From Ampelocalamus luodianensis (Eukaryota > Streptophyta > Magnoliopsida > Poales > Poaceae), in the NCBI GenBank assembly GCA_036346255.1, contig CM070625.1, positions 36,894,520 to 36,958,519 on the forward strand: a stretch of DNA of 64,000 nt, written 5' to 3'. Below are positions 8,931 to 20,115 of this stretch, piece after piece. Each line of letters opens with the position of its first letter. Position 1 is the first letter of the stretch. Both the position numbers and the translations under genes were made by a program. Below the pieces are notes generated by a model that saw nothing but the letters and a program-made list of their open reading frames with translations, was not told the origin of the DNA and made no database searches.

Positions 8931-10985
8931 GGGGCTGGGGTGCGGGATAAGGAATCCTAAATCGGGATTTCGGTTGAAAATGTAAACGGGATAGAGTTCG
9001 TTTCGATCCGATTGAGAGTAGATACGAGCGCGGGAAGGTTAGAGATAGAGTTTGGCAAAGAAATCCGGAGGTTTTAGTTAGGAAAGTCCGTTGTCGGACG
9101 AGGCTTCTAAAGCTCCAATGGCGGGCGGCGCCAGACTCGGACTCGAGGAAGAAGCGGCGCGAGAGCGGCGACCGACGTCAGGGGCCCACACGTCGATGGC
9201 GAGAGGCGCAGCAGCAGCATGGTGGCTGGTTTGGCGGAGATGGGCCGACACAATGAAGGAATGGGCGAGTTAAGGAATTCGGCCGATCGGTTTCGAGATT
9301 TTAAATAGGTTTTCCAATTTAGAAAATACGAGAAATTCAAATGGGCAATAGAAAATAGCAAATGAACTCAGAAAAATTCTAGAAAAATCTAGAAAATATA
9401 TCTGAGCACATAGAACCCAAATAAAATAGTTTTGGTTAATGTTCAAGTTGGGATTATGCACATTAAATGTTTTTGATTCTAAAGTCCAATATTAAGCTTT
9501 TGAAATTAAATTCAAATAAAATCCAAATGGTGAATTTTCTCCCTACTAACTATTAAAAGATTTTTAAGCTCTGAAAATTGGGATGTTACAACCTCCGACC
9601 TTGCCGCCGGTACTGTCAGGTGCACAATAGCGAGCTGGTTCTATTTTAGTGCTTGGCCACCGCCATCGAGCCCCCCTTCGCCGGCGACGCGCCGGCAAAT
9701 CTCGCGGCACAGCGAGCTCCTGCGTGGCGTGTTCCGACCGTCACTGTAGCTCGTCATTAGAGTTTAATTGCGATGATTAGCATTTAAGTATGGATCTTTG
9801 TCGGAAAACCCACGTTTAGCTGAAGCGTTGTGCGACTTACATGTGGGCCCGCCATCTTCAAATCCCCTGTGCGCGTGCGTTTTAGCCCCGCGTGTGACTC
9901 GATGTCGCGGCGGAGCCCGCATGTCGCGACCACTGTTCAAGTCGAGAACGGCCCAATCCTTTTCAGCCGTCCGATACTTGATCAACGACCCAGGCTGGGC
10001 GAGCATTCGCTAGGCCTGAACAACGCATTGATCTTAGCCCTCTAGCGCTTGATCAACGGCTGAGGTTCATTGGGCCGTTCTGGCAATGAACAATGCCCGA
10101 TTGATCTCAGCCGTTCATTTCTATCTGAACGGCAGGTTGCCGTTTGAGAACTCGGGTGTGCTGTGTGTGCCGTGCGCGTGGGCCATGCGATGTAGGATCA
10201 ACGGCCCACGTGTGCCCACGTCCTTTCTTTTGGTAAATGATTATTAATTTCCAGGTAAGCTTTATTTCACGACTAAAAATTGTATTTAACTTTGAAAATG
10301 CATAACTAATTCATTTTAATTCCAAATCGGTTGATTAAATTTTTGATAATTCTGTTTTGAGCTAAACTTTAATCTAAAAATAGTTTTAAGATTATTTTAA
10401 CCTCAGAAAAAGTTGAAAACGTATTTAAACTCACATTAGGTTTATTTACTGTATTAAAAATCCATTTAACTTGAGCAATGCATAACTAATTCTCTGTTTA
10501 TGCTTTTTTGGGTGAACCCAACTTTGTTAGGTTCCTATAATAGTTAAATTGCTGTTAAAATTAGTTTTAGGCTTCTCACTGCTTTTAAAATGATTACAAA
10601 TACAATTAACATGTGCTCATTTTCTTGTCTTTAAAAATTCATAGAAAATGCATCCTAGCTCCAAATGAGGTGAATCCAATTGGGTTGTTCATCTTATGGG
10701 GTGTCTGATTTACCATAAAAATTTCAGCTGCACCACCTTTCTGGAAATTTTTACCAAACAATTTAATTATGATGAACAGTAACAGATTGCATTTTTCTTG
10801 TTGAGAAGAATTGTTTTAATCATAGCTTATGCTCTGAACATCCCAATCAATTGGTTCTTGTTTCAAAATTCATTATAAATCATGCTCTTACTGCTGTAAA
10901 ATTTTCAAAGCATTTGGAGAAAGTTTATTTTTGAGTCTTTTCGGTATTCTTCGTTCATATCGGTTCCTATTCGCTTTTTCGTTAG

Positions 10986-11048
10986 ATGCCGACGAGTGTG
11001 TTGATCTTGAGAGTGAGCCTCTGCAGCAAACTGAGCAAATCCAGCAAG
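10986..11048 (+). CDS. Candidate acidic mini-exon in alpha LTR
   Basis: 63 nt open between a T-rich acceptor (GTTAG) and the donor CAAG/GCAAGC. Encodes DADECVDLESEPLQ and then a Q-rich end. Joined to 12229-12290 the phases match (one G plus AG gives a codon), giving a continuous acidic C-terminus and stop. The beta counterpart has exactly the same length and phases despite many substitutions. Confidence 0.5.
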
Positions 11049-11825
11049 GCAAGCAGTTTGATCATGTTAATCCTATTATTTTAAAGTCTAATATATTGTT
11101 TTCAACTTGTATGTATGCATTGCTATTTTGTTGTTAAATTGATTAGTTAATCCTTTAGATGCATAACCTGTAGGTAAATGATATTCCTCTGCTACCTGAG
11201 CCTAGGTTATTTGCTGTGATTAGAGTTCGTTGGATGGGCTCTTGTCACTTAGTAGACTACGGGTTCAAATTGCTTAGCCATGCTTAGCTATCGGTAGTAT
11301 TGGACAATCATCGACTTAGTCGATGATTTTGATCACACAAATGTTAATATTATTCCATTATGTCCAGCCTTGTGTTTTGCTAATTTGCAAATCAAAAACT
11401 GAAAATAAAACTTATATCTTGACTTGGGCACAATGGTATGTTGGTGTGATCTGTTGGGTGTGATTGGAATGGTGCCTAAGTCCTCAAGGACCGAGTTACT
11501 TGTGTCACTAAGCCAAGCGCTTATTGCGTGCTAACCACGCGGGAGGGATATGAGACCTCTCTTGACTAAGTACTTTGAGAGTTGTTAATTTGGGGTCGCA
11601 GGTGGTTGAAACTATTTTTATAAGGGGAAGAGCACCTGCAGTTGCTGCGGCTGGGCCAGTGCACCCTACCCTTCCGGTTGTCGTGACTCTTAATTAGCAT
11701 CATTCATTGGAAATGTCTCGTTAGACTTAGCCGTGCCTGCATACCCAAGGAAGTATGCTACCCGTGGCTGGTGGAAAGGCAGTCTATCGTGTGGGTACAT
11801 TGGTACACCCCTGCAGGGTTTAAAA

Positions 11826-11837
11826 CTATTCGAATAG
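11826..11837. promoter_or_regulatory. Conserved palindrome CTATTCGAATAG
   Basis: Perfect palindrome in the alpha LTR intron, next to a CCCCTGCAGGG word that recurs at 39655 and 53175. Confidence 0.5.
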
Positions 11838-12228
11838 CCTTGTCCTAGGTTATGGACATTGCTTGGTAAGGTCGTGCAAGAACTAGACTACATCCTTTAA
11901 AACTTAAAACCTGACATGGGTGGTATGAATGGGTAATTCATGCTATTGTTGTGGTGACTATGAGTTAGTCACTTCCAGGATGTTGTCATCTATCTTTTGT
12001 TGTTATGATATTCTTGCTGATATTTGAACAATGATAGTGGATTGCAAACTTGCTTTTAAATGTATTACATTATTGCAAATAAAATTTACTTTGCGCTAAA
12101 ATGAGCCATACAGCCTCCACTCAAATAAGCTTGCATGTAGTATATGTATAGGTCTGCTAGTCCACACGTCAGTCTTGCGCGAGTACATTTTTGTACTCAT
12201 TTGCTTTGCTTAATGTTATTTGTTGCAG

Positions 12229-12290
12229 AGGAAGAAGGTGAGCCCCAAGGGCCTCACTTTTGTGAGATGTGCGGTTTCTGGGACGACTAG
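12229..12290 (+). CDS. Candidate terminal exon of LTR-encoded acidic peptide (alpha, 3' LTR)
   Basis: Second copy of the 264-325 exon, in the same frame with one K-to-E difference and the same stop. The acceptor is TTGTTGCAG. This copy lies downstream of the mini-exon at 10986-11048, so the inferred two-exon unit is present whole in this LTR. Confidence 0.5.
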
Positions 12291-13850
12291 TTTGGCGGTC
12301 CGGTTGGTTACCTTGTGGGTTTGAGGCACACTGATTGGGTTTTGTTTATCGTCATCTTATGGCACTTTTGCTTCCGCTATTTACTTAGTATTTTTATGTC
12401 ATTTCGCCAGTCGGCCTCTCTTTTGTAATAACTCTTTATATTATGTATGTCTTTCAGCTCGTTGCTTGTTTTGGTTCTATGTGAATGAATGGAATTGATG
12501 CATGATTTTGTAGCAGTGTGTATCTTGCAGTGCAGGAAGTATACATATCTCGAGGCTTGGTTTATCTGATTTGTGATGTTAGGACCAATGGATGGTTAAG
12601 CATTACAAGCCAAATAAACCGGGGTCCCCACATTCCTCCACTTCACTGAATGATTGCAGCAAGAATGAGTACTCCGAGTACTCAACAAGTTGTACAACAT
12701 AATACAATTATAAATGATGGCTTATTCCAAAGAAAATGGCTTCCGTGGTTAATTTGCAATAAAGTAGCATTTACAATAGAATACAAATAATAGATTGAAA
12801 GCATAATTTAAAATAATTAAACAATAATAATTTAACAATTGTTTCCACAAAGACACAAAGCCTAAATTAAATTCTTTCATACAGCCATATGAATTAAATC
12901 ACACAACTATCCCTTTCCAATTATTTTATGAAAATCTACCCCTCGTGTGAAATTTCCGAGCGTGTCCATGACCGCGGATGTGGTTATTCGAATAAATTAT
13001 TTAACACTCTACAGAGGTAGTACACTTTGCCCATACGATATAACTAGTGTAGCTAGCACCAATCATAACAAAACCTTTTCGAAACTTCATCTCAACAATT
13101 GACACTCTCGATCTGTTTTACCTTCATACCAATCCCAACACAATGCTTTGATACGATGCACACCATTGGACCTAGAAGCGATGAACCGTCCATCGATGTG
13201 ACTTTTAGAGTAGTCCACACCTCCATCGATCGCTGAGCACTTAACCTAGTATCTGAGTAATCAATGTCGAGATTCCATAGCTTACTAAGTTAGACCCGTC
13301 CCATCAGGCATGTGGTTGTATAGTTGTGGCTCAGTTCAATGGCGCACAAAGTTAAATCCTTAATTGACCAAGGCGAGACTGCCCGTTTCTAACTACATTA
13401 CCATGATTCATATTTCCCAATCACACAGCTACCATATCACACAGTACCATCCACTCGCCTCAGTCTAAATCTTTTTCCACCCCGTTGGTTAAATTCAACA
13501 CATGCCGTCAATGAGTAATAGCACACATCATACAGTTTTTACATAAAGTTCCATAATCACTTAGTCAAATTTACATTTGCAACTCAAATGATGTGAATGA
13601 CTCTTTGCATGGCTAAGCAAACTATTCGTATCTAACCAACCCACGTTGGTGCCATGATATTACCAACTAGTAATTAACTAAGCTAGGGTGGCAAAAGATC
13701 ATGATTTTACAATAGGCAAGGTGGATATAAACAAGTTGGTATATAACTAATCCCAAAGCATTTAAATAATTACTTAAAGTAGAATGCAATAATTTGAATC
13801 AAAGTAATTTTAGAAAAATAGGGTTCAACATGGTTAATGGTACAACTTGC

Positions 13851-13925
13851 CTTGGAATAAATCTTGGTACTGGTCTTAAGCTTGATCAACTTCTCCGTTT
13901 TCGAAAACTCTCAAAGTATCAACGT
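13851..13925 (-). pseudogene. Decayed acidic mini-exon in gamma LTR
   Basis: 75 nt, same length and phases as 7982-8056, ending CAAG/GCAAGT. Begins DVDTLRVFENGEVDQ but then meets a TAA in frame. The partner terminal exon is broken by element 1 at 12633 and has lost one base at its start. Confidence 0.5.
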
Positions 13926-13961
13926 CTACTTGCAAACGAAAGCAAATAAACAAAATAAATA

Positions 13962-14742
13962 TGATGAACCCGAAGGTCCGATTGTAGGCCCGATCTTTCG
14001 ATGAGAACGATAAGTTCGGTAGGCGTCGCTCAACTTTCATGATCCTGGCTACAAACACGCAAGGCTCGAAACCACGCAATCGCTGAACTGTTCAACAAGT
14101 CGTTATCAGCCGTGCACAAATACCCGGTTGACCTGATCACAAAGATCGATTCCTGCATACACCGAAGAAGCACGCAAGAACAAGGTAAATAAGCAATCTG
14201 AAATTGCAAATAGGAAGTAAATGTATTGATAGGTGGGGTTCCGAAGAATAATGTTGCTGTTGATCTCGCCGACCAAGAGAACAGAGTATAAAGTAGCAAA
14301 GCTAAACTTAAATCAACAAAACCCGCCGAACAAAAGGGGCGGCGGCCATTATCTATAGGAGGGAGAGGGAGGGGGTGGTGATACTGTTCATGCATGAATA
14401 GTGCCACATGAACAGTACCCTGAAACCCTAGGGGGCAGCTATATGGGCCACGTGGGCCAATGTGGCCAAATCATCCCATTCGTTACATAACCTATGGGCC
14501 AACAATTGGTGACACAGCACCATGGCAGGTAAACGTAGCCCGACACGTATGAGTAGAAGTAGATATAGCCCGGCATATATGTGTGGAGGCAGCTCGGTCC
14601 AATTGGAAAATATGGCAATGCAGTCACCGAAAGTCCGATCGAAGATGTGGATGTAGCGTAGCGAGTCGAAGCAGTGGGTGCAGTCGAAGCTGGGGATGCA
14701 GTCGAAGCAGTGGATGCTTCCTTATGGTTGATGTCCTCATCA
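13962..14742 (-). mobile_element. Solo LTR of a CRM-lineage element
   Basis: On the minus strand it starts TGATGAGGACATCAACC, the CRM/CRR-type LTR start, and ends GGTTCATCA. Perfect 5-bp duplications AAATA flank it (13957-13961, 14743-14747). 781 bp, like the 799-bp CRM LTR at 20009. A TATA-like CTATAGATAA lies on the minus strand near 14355, and its start still reads the S/T/A-rich tail of the CRM polyprotein. Confidence 0.93.
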
Positions 14743-17011
14743 AAATACAAAACAAAGAGATAATAAACTCCAAAATTTAAAACAAAATCTTAGAAAGATA
14801 GAGCTTGAATTTATAAATTTGAATGGGCTTAAATGGAGTTCGTACGAGGAAGAACAGGCTTTTGGAAGATCTAAACTTAAGAAAAAGAATAAGGGTCTAC
14901 TGTTTCTAATTTTCAAATGAACTTTCTACAGGAAATTTCGATTTATTGCGTCAGTATGACATCAGCCCTTATGTTTGAATTAAAAGAAAACTAGAAAATC
15001 CGAAATAGTGGCTGACAAGTGGGGTAAGGGATCTATGGACTAAGTCTATGGATCCGGCCTATGGTCTACGGCTCATGAGTCTACAACACATTGCACTAAC
15101 AAGTGGGACCTACATGGCATAGGCATGGTTCACCGTAGGCTAGGTTTAGCTAGGGTTTGGTTTTGGGTTTGGATTTGGTGCGACACGCGTGCGTTGACGT
15201 GGCGGCTGACTGGCTGACATGTAGGTGACACGTAGGCACTAGGACTAATGTGGATGCTGAGGTGGCATGCCACGCTGGCTAAACGACGGCGAGGCTCAAA
15301 GACCAAGGGGTTTTGACAAACGGCGATTCTTTGACAATGGTGAAGGTTTGCATAGGTAGAGGACGTGATGGGGATCATGATGTTATACTCACAGGTGCAA
15401 GGAGACAATGAGGCTAGCCGGTGGTGAGGTTGAGGCAAGATCTATGGTTCGGACTTGCCGACGACGGTGCTAGAGTGGCACTCCAGCGAAGGGGAGTGCA
15501 GATCTAGGATGCGGGTGCTGCGACGATCTCGAGGGTGGCTTTCGTCGACGACGAGGTGCACAGGAATGACGACGGTGAGGACAGAGTGGTTCGATCGGTG
15601 TCAAAGATGAAGACGATGGCAACAGCTCTAGGCGACGCTTCGACAGTGGTGGCTAGGGTCTTCGAGGTCGGCGCATCTCAAGGTGTCCCTCCGGAGGGTC
15701 CTTGAGGTTTTAAATAGTCTCGAGAGGCAGGACCGACACGGACTCCAAAAATGGCAACGGCAGAGCTACAGTCCAAGGCAGAGATGGCAGCACGGCATTA
15801 ACAAGGCTGATAAGCGAGCCTAGACACGTGGCGCACACAAGTTTGATGCAGCAGCAGCGGCGCTGACCAGCGGGCCCACCTGGCGGTGATGGTGACTTAG
15901 CGCGTGGGCGAGCGGGCTGGCACGACGAAACAGGCTGATGGAGATGGGTTGGGCTTTGGGAGAAATGGGCTAGGGTTTAGGGAATTCAGCCCAAAGGTTT
16001 TTTGAGATTTTCATTTGATTTTACCGTTTAGAAATAGCAATAAATCCAAATAGCAAACTCAAAATAGCAAATGAACTCAGAAAAATTCCAAAATAATCTG
16101 AAAAATATTTCCAACCACAAAGAACTCAAATAAAATAGTTTGTGGTATTAATTGATGTTTAGATTAGTCACATTAAATTGTTTTGCTATTGAAAATCCAT
16201 ATTAAGCTTAATGAAATTCAAATAAAATTTGGTGAATTTTCCAAGGGGCTAAACTACTCAAAAGTAATTTTAAAACTCAGAAAATTGGGATGTTACACGT
16301 CCACATGTCAGTGGGTGGGTCTATCATGGACCAAGTCCACATGGTCTGTTTCTGATGCGTTTGAGGGTAAGCGTAGACACGGCACTACGTGGCGGACACA
16401 TGGGCACAAATCTGAGCTGGCACTGACATGGCAGACACATGGCTGACATGTGGCATCCACGTTAGCTCGACAGCGGTGTGGCTCAGGTTTCGATAGTCGC
16501 TGGCGTTCTAGGCTACGGTGGAGCAAGTGGAGGTGTGCCTCAAGTAGCTAGTGCGATGGTGAACCCAATGGGGGTACACGTAGTAGCCAAAAGTGGACGA
16601 TGGTGGATAGCGGTGAGGTCTAAGCAGCGGCTAAGGCTCAGGCTCGACGGTAAAGGGGCTAGAGTGGTGCTCCGGCGAAGGCAAGGGTAGATGCGAGATG
16701 CAGTCGTCAAGGCAATCCCGATGGTAGTGACCAATAACGGCGGGGCTCACCAGAACAACAGCGATGAAGATAGAGTCATTCGGTCAGAGACGGGGAAGAA
16801 GACGGTGACAACTATGCTAGGCGCCGACTTAGGCGAAGATGGCTTGGGCAAAACATGTGGCACTGCTCGCTGTGCAGAAAACGAATCTCCACGGGGCTTT
16901 AAATAGCCCCGAGAGGTGGAGTCCGGAGCGGCTACGGTGGCGGCGTGGCGAAGGAGAGAGGGGAGTCCGTGTTGGGGACGACAAGGACACCTAACAGGTG
17001 GGACCCACCTG

Positions 17012-18632
17012 CTGGGGCGGACCCACCTAGGTTCATGGGTGTTCAGCTGAACACCCAAATTTTTTGGACAAAATTATGTATATTTAGGGTATAATGCATG
17101 TATATACTGAAAAGCATGTTGAATCAGCACGTAGCTTACTCAGTCACACTCGCAGTCGCAACCTAGCACAACACAACGCAAACCCGACGCTTGTCGCTCG
17201 CGCCCTAGCCCAGCCCACAGCACGCACAAGCCCAATGCCAGAATGGCCCAACCAGAAACCACCCAAATACCCAATCAATCCGACGGAGGCACGAACACAT
17301 GCGCAGTGCACACCCAACTCCCAACCCTAAAATTAAATGGCTCCATCCTTGGCGGCTCAGCGCTCGTGCGCGCGGTGGCGTGGCGGTGGCCGCGGGCGGT
17401 GGTGGGTGCGGGGACTCCGGGGCCATGTAGAACGAGAGAAGGGGTCAAGGGAGGTCCGGCGAGGAAGCGGCGACGAGGACCGAAGAGGCGGGGCGAGCCG
17501 CGGAGGCGTGGCGGCGCGGCGGCGGCGGTGCGATCATGCGGCGTTGAGCCGGCAGCGAGTGCGGCTGTCGCGGCATCGCGGACGCGGACTCCCACTCTCC
17601 CAGGGCCGGGGAGAACCAGAGAAGGGAAGGGGTCAAGGGGAGGGGAGCTGGGCTGTTGGGGAGGGCGCCAAGGCGGGATCGTGCCACTGCGGGAGGCCGG
17701 GAGGACCGAGCAGGAGTAGCGGCTGCTTGCTTTGCTTGCGCCGATCGCGGCGCCACTGCTCGACTCCGTCGACCATTTGTATGATCTGTTCTATTTGTTT
17801 CCACTTTTGACCACCATTGCAACCGAATCAGCCTGTATCTTGCATACATTGATGCTATTTTCATATTCTTCCTTGCCTTTTATTCAGTAGAGAATCTATT
17901 TTGCTTACACAGTTAATGTGAACGAAATCGAAGCACTGTATGAGCTGTTCAAGAAGATTAGCAACGTTGTGGTTGATGATGGATTGATTAATAAGGTAAG
18001 TAGGTTCTGGCGTTCTGCTAATTTCGTAGAGTGTGAAGTGCGGTGGTTGACAATTACAAGCATATTTGTTCTTTATTTAATACCTTTCTGCCTCGGTTCT
18101 TGTAGTTCACATCACCACAAATGGGGCTAGCGATGTGCCATTTCAGAATATGATTCGAACGAAGTGGATGTAATTAAATGGGTAGTGTTAGGCTGAAGAT
18201 TAAGTGGTCACATATAGAATACTGTATTTATTTTTATGGAGTACATTTTGTTGGACCTAATCTCATTAGCATCTGCAGAGTATCTGTTCTTTGAGTTAGT
18301 ATTACTCATTTTTAGTAAATATTTAACTGTATGTAGTGTTTTCATGGATGTATGTGTTTCATAGTTATCAATTTTTGGACCATGCTAGCACACATGACAC
18401 AACCCCCTTTTGTATGCCATTGAGAATGTTTGATAGGTAATTGCTAGCCAGCCTCTAAGCCAAAAGTTTGTTATGTTTAAGTTTGGGATATGACATTTAA
18501 TATTCGATTATCTCCGGTACAAACAATTAGTACTTTCATTATTACTATTGTGGATCTTTATGTTCTGTACTGTACTGATCAATATTTTTGTAACTTCGAA
18601 CACCCATCCTGAAAATCCTGGGTCCACCACTG
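17012..18632. mobile_element. Non-autonomous hAT transposon with captured gene sequence
   Basis: 1621 bp flanked by a perfect 8-bp duplication CCCACCTG (17004-17011, 18633-18640), the hAT hallmark. Terminal inverted repeats: CTGGGGCGGACCCA on the left, CAGTGGTGGACCCA read inward from the right. Just inside the left end is a perfect 20-bp palindrome (17037-17056). No transposase is present. The interior holds a GC-rich block (17340-17720) and a CBL exon with splice sites, so it resembles a Pack-type element that has picked up host sequence. Confidence 0.9.
17913..17995 (+). pseudogene. Captured exon of a calcineurin B-like (CBL) calcium sensor
   Basis: 83 nt bounded by a T-rich tract with ACAG acceptor and the donor AAG/GTAAGT. 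It encodes NEIEALYELFKKISN then VDDGLINK, the highly conserved first segment of plant CBL proteins just before EF-hand 1. CBLs bind calcium and activate CIPK kinases. Only this exon is recognisable; the next exon (EEFQL in the family) is absent. An open, hydrophobic stretch at 17720-17887 upstream could be a further captured exon, but I could not identify it. No intact sensor can be made. Confidence 0.82.
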
Positions 18633-19213
18633 CCCACCTGTCAATGGTAGCGAGGCGAGAGCAAAGATGGGTTGCCACGCGTGCGTGTGTTCAGTTGGAT
18701 GGACTAGGCCAGAGAGAAAATAAATGGGTTGGCGAAAGGAAATCGACCCAATGGATTTTGCTGAGATTTAAATAACTTTTCCATTTTAGAAATACCAGAA
18801 AATCCAAATGGCAACTTAAAAATAGCAAATGAACTCGAAAAAATTCCAAAAAAATATAGAAAATATTTCCTAGAACAAAAAACTCAAATAAAATAGTTTT
18901 GGAATTAGTTGCTATTTAGATTAGTTACCTTAAATTGTTTTGACATTTGAAAGTCCCATTTAAGCTTTATTAAATTCAAATAAAATTAGTGAATTTTTCC
19001 AAGGTACTAAACTACTCAAAAAGGTTTTGAAGCTCAAAAGATTGGGATGTTACAAACCTCCCCCCTTGAAGGAATTTTGACCCCGAGATTCAGGCTAGCT
19101 AGAGAAGGCTAGGAAACTCGGCTCTCAGCTCTTCTTTACGCTCCCAAGTTGCTTCACTTTCCAAGTGATTACTCCACTGCACTTTGCAAAAACGGATGAT
19201 TTTACTTTCATTG

Positions 19214-20115
19214 TCTGCACGCCCAGGGTGCTTAGTATGATGCTATCACCGTCACTCGAACAACAATGTAATTTGTTTCAGACTTGGGCTAAGCTTGATA
19301 AGGGTAAGGTCTGCAAAGTGATTATTGATGGCGGGAGTTGTCACAATTTGGCCAGCAAGGACATGTGTCATAAGTTGGGTTTGAAGTATTTGCCACATCC
19401 GCGTCCTTATCATGTGCAACGGTTGAGCGACAAAGAGGAAGTGTAGGTGAACCATATGGTGCATGTGACCTTTTCTATTGGGAAGTACACCGATACTGTG
19501 GTTTACGATGTTGTGCCTATGACGGTGTGTCACTTGCTCTTGGGACGACCATGGCAATATGACCGTTTCACTGTTCACGATGGACATACAAATCGCTGCA
19601 CATTTCGATGGAACAAAATGGATGTTACCTTGAAGCCACTTACTACGCAACAGAGTGTGAATTCTTCAATGCAGAAAATTGAGATGCACGTTGAGGAGCA
19701 CGAGAACCATTTGAGTTCCTATGCCGAGAAGGCAAACAAGAAAAGAAAGAAGCTGATTTTTCAACCAGGTGATTTGGTTTGGGTACACTACCACAAGGAT
19801 CATTTCCCTGAACACTGCAAGTCAAAGTTGTTGCCACGAGGCGATGGACCTTTCAAGGTGCTTGCAAAGATCAACGACAATGCCTACAAGATAGAGCTTC
19901 CTGGTGATGACTATGGCATTAACTCTACATTCAATGTCCCTGATTTATCACCTTTCTTTGGTGGTGATGATTCTGTGTCAAGGACGACGCCTTTTCAAGA
20001 GGGGGGGATGATGCGGGCATCCCTAACACTTATGCATCTTCTCCTATTGTTGGTGAGTCACAAACTGCTTAGGACATCCTTACGACTAGTTCGGACATTC
20101 CTACGACCAGTTTAG
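19214..20115 (+). pseudogene. CRM protease joined to integrase C-terminal tail
   Basis: Protease with the CRM-type active-site context VIIDGGSCHNLAS, followed by LLLGRPWQYDR, then after LTTQQ a direct passage into the integrase tail (KLIFQPGDLVWVHYHKD, LPRGDGPFKVL). A TAG at 19444-19446 and a frameshift before the GPMTRART tail break it. The missing segment is the whole RT-RNase H-IN core. The element at 32353-35995 has the same junction. Confidence 0.85.

Larger units (their letters stand above)
6446..9590 (-). mobile_element. Solo LTR of gamma Tekay family
   Basis: Read on the minus strand it starts TGTAACATCCCAA and ends GGTCCCGACA. It is flanked by perfect 5-bp duplications ACCTC (6441-6445 and 9591-9595). 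No internal region, primer site or polypurine tract is present, so it is a solo LTR left by LTR-LTR recombination. It carries its own TATA box, an acidic mini-exon and an acidic terminal exon. 3145 bp, close to the 3128-bp copy at 26719. Confidence 0.95.
1..12632 (+). mobile_element. Tekay-type Ty3/gypsy element 1 (family alpha), left end beyond window
   Basis: An LTR retrotransposon in order LTR end, primer binding site, gag, RT, RNase H, integrase, chromodomain, polypurine tract, LTR. The domain order and the C-terminal chromodomain place it in the Tekay/Del chromovirus lineage. Positions 1-670 repeat 11966-12632 almost base for base, so they are the two LTR ends. It has lost the gag zinc knuckle and protease and carries stops and frameshifts, so it is non-autonomous. 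It interrupts an antisense gamma LTR that resumes at 12633. The left target-site copy lies outside the window. Confidence 0.9.
4833..12632 (+). repeat. 3' LTR of element 1 (alpha), split by an antisense solo LTR
   Basis: It starts TGTAACATCCC after the polypurine tract and ends GGGGTCCCCACA. Removing the nested 6446-9590 insertion leaves about 4.65 kb, matching the 4641-bp LTR of element 2. It contains a GC-rich gene-like block, a candidate acidic mini-exon and terminal exon, and CTATTCGAATAG. The remainder is AT-rich and non-coding. Confidence 0.88.
12633..16297 (-). mobile_element. Gamma Tekay LTR interrupted by element 1 and by a CRM solo LTR
   Basis: On the minus strand it begins TGTAACATCCCAATTTTC at 16297. 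Its other end is cut off at 12633, where element 1 inserted; the missing roughly 0.3 kb must lie left of the window. Aligns along its length with 27050-29846. It contains a decayed mini-exon, a TATA-like word near 15708-15717, and a degenerate palindrome TTATTCGAATAA (12984). No internal region is attached in view, so whether it was a solo LTR cannot be told. Confidence 0.85.
16298..19054 (-). mobile_element. 3' LTR of a third gamma Tekay element, truncated by nesting
   Basis: Matches 28700-29846. The minus-strand start TGTAACATCCC is at 19054, directly after the polypurine tract seen as CCTCCCCCCTTGAAGG at 19057-19072, which ties this LTR to the internal region that follows. The rest of the LTR is displaced left by the 12633-16297 insertion. 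A TATA-like word lies near 16897-16906. It hosts an hAT transposon. Confidence 0.85.

Noticed and set aside
17243..17864. Long GC-rich ORFs on both strands in the hAT element
   Set aside because: Low-complexity R/G/A-rich translations in several frames; more likely captured leader or promoter DNA.
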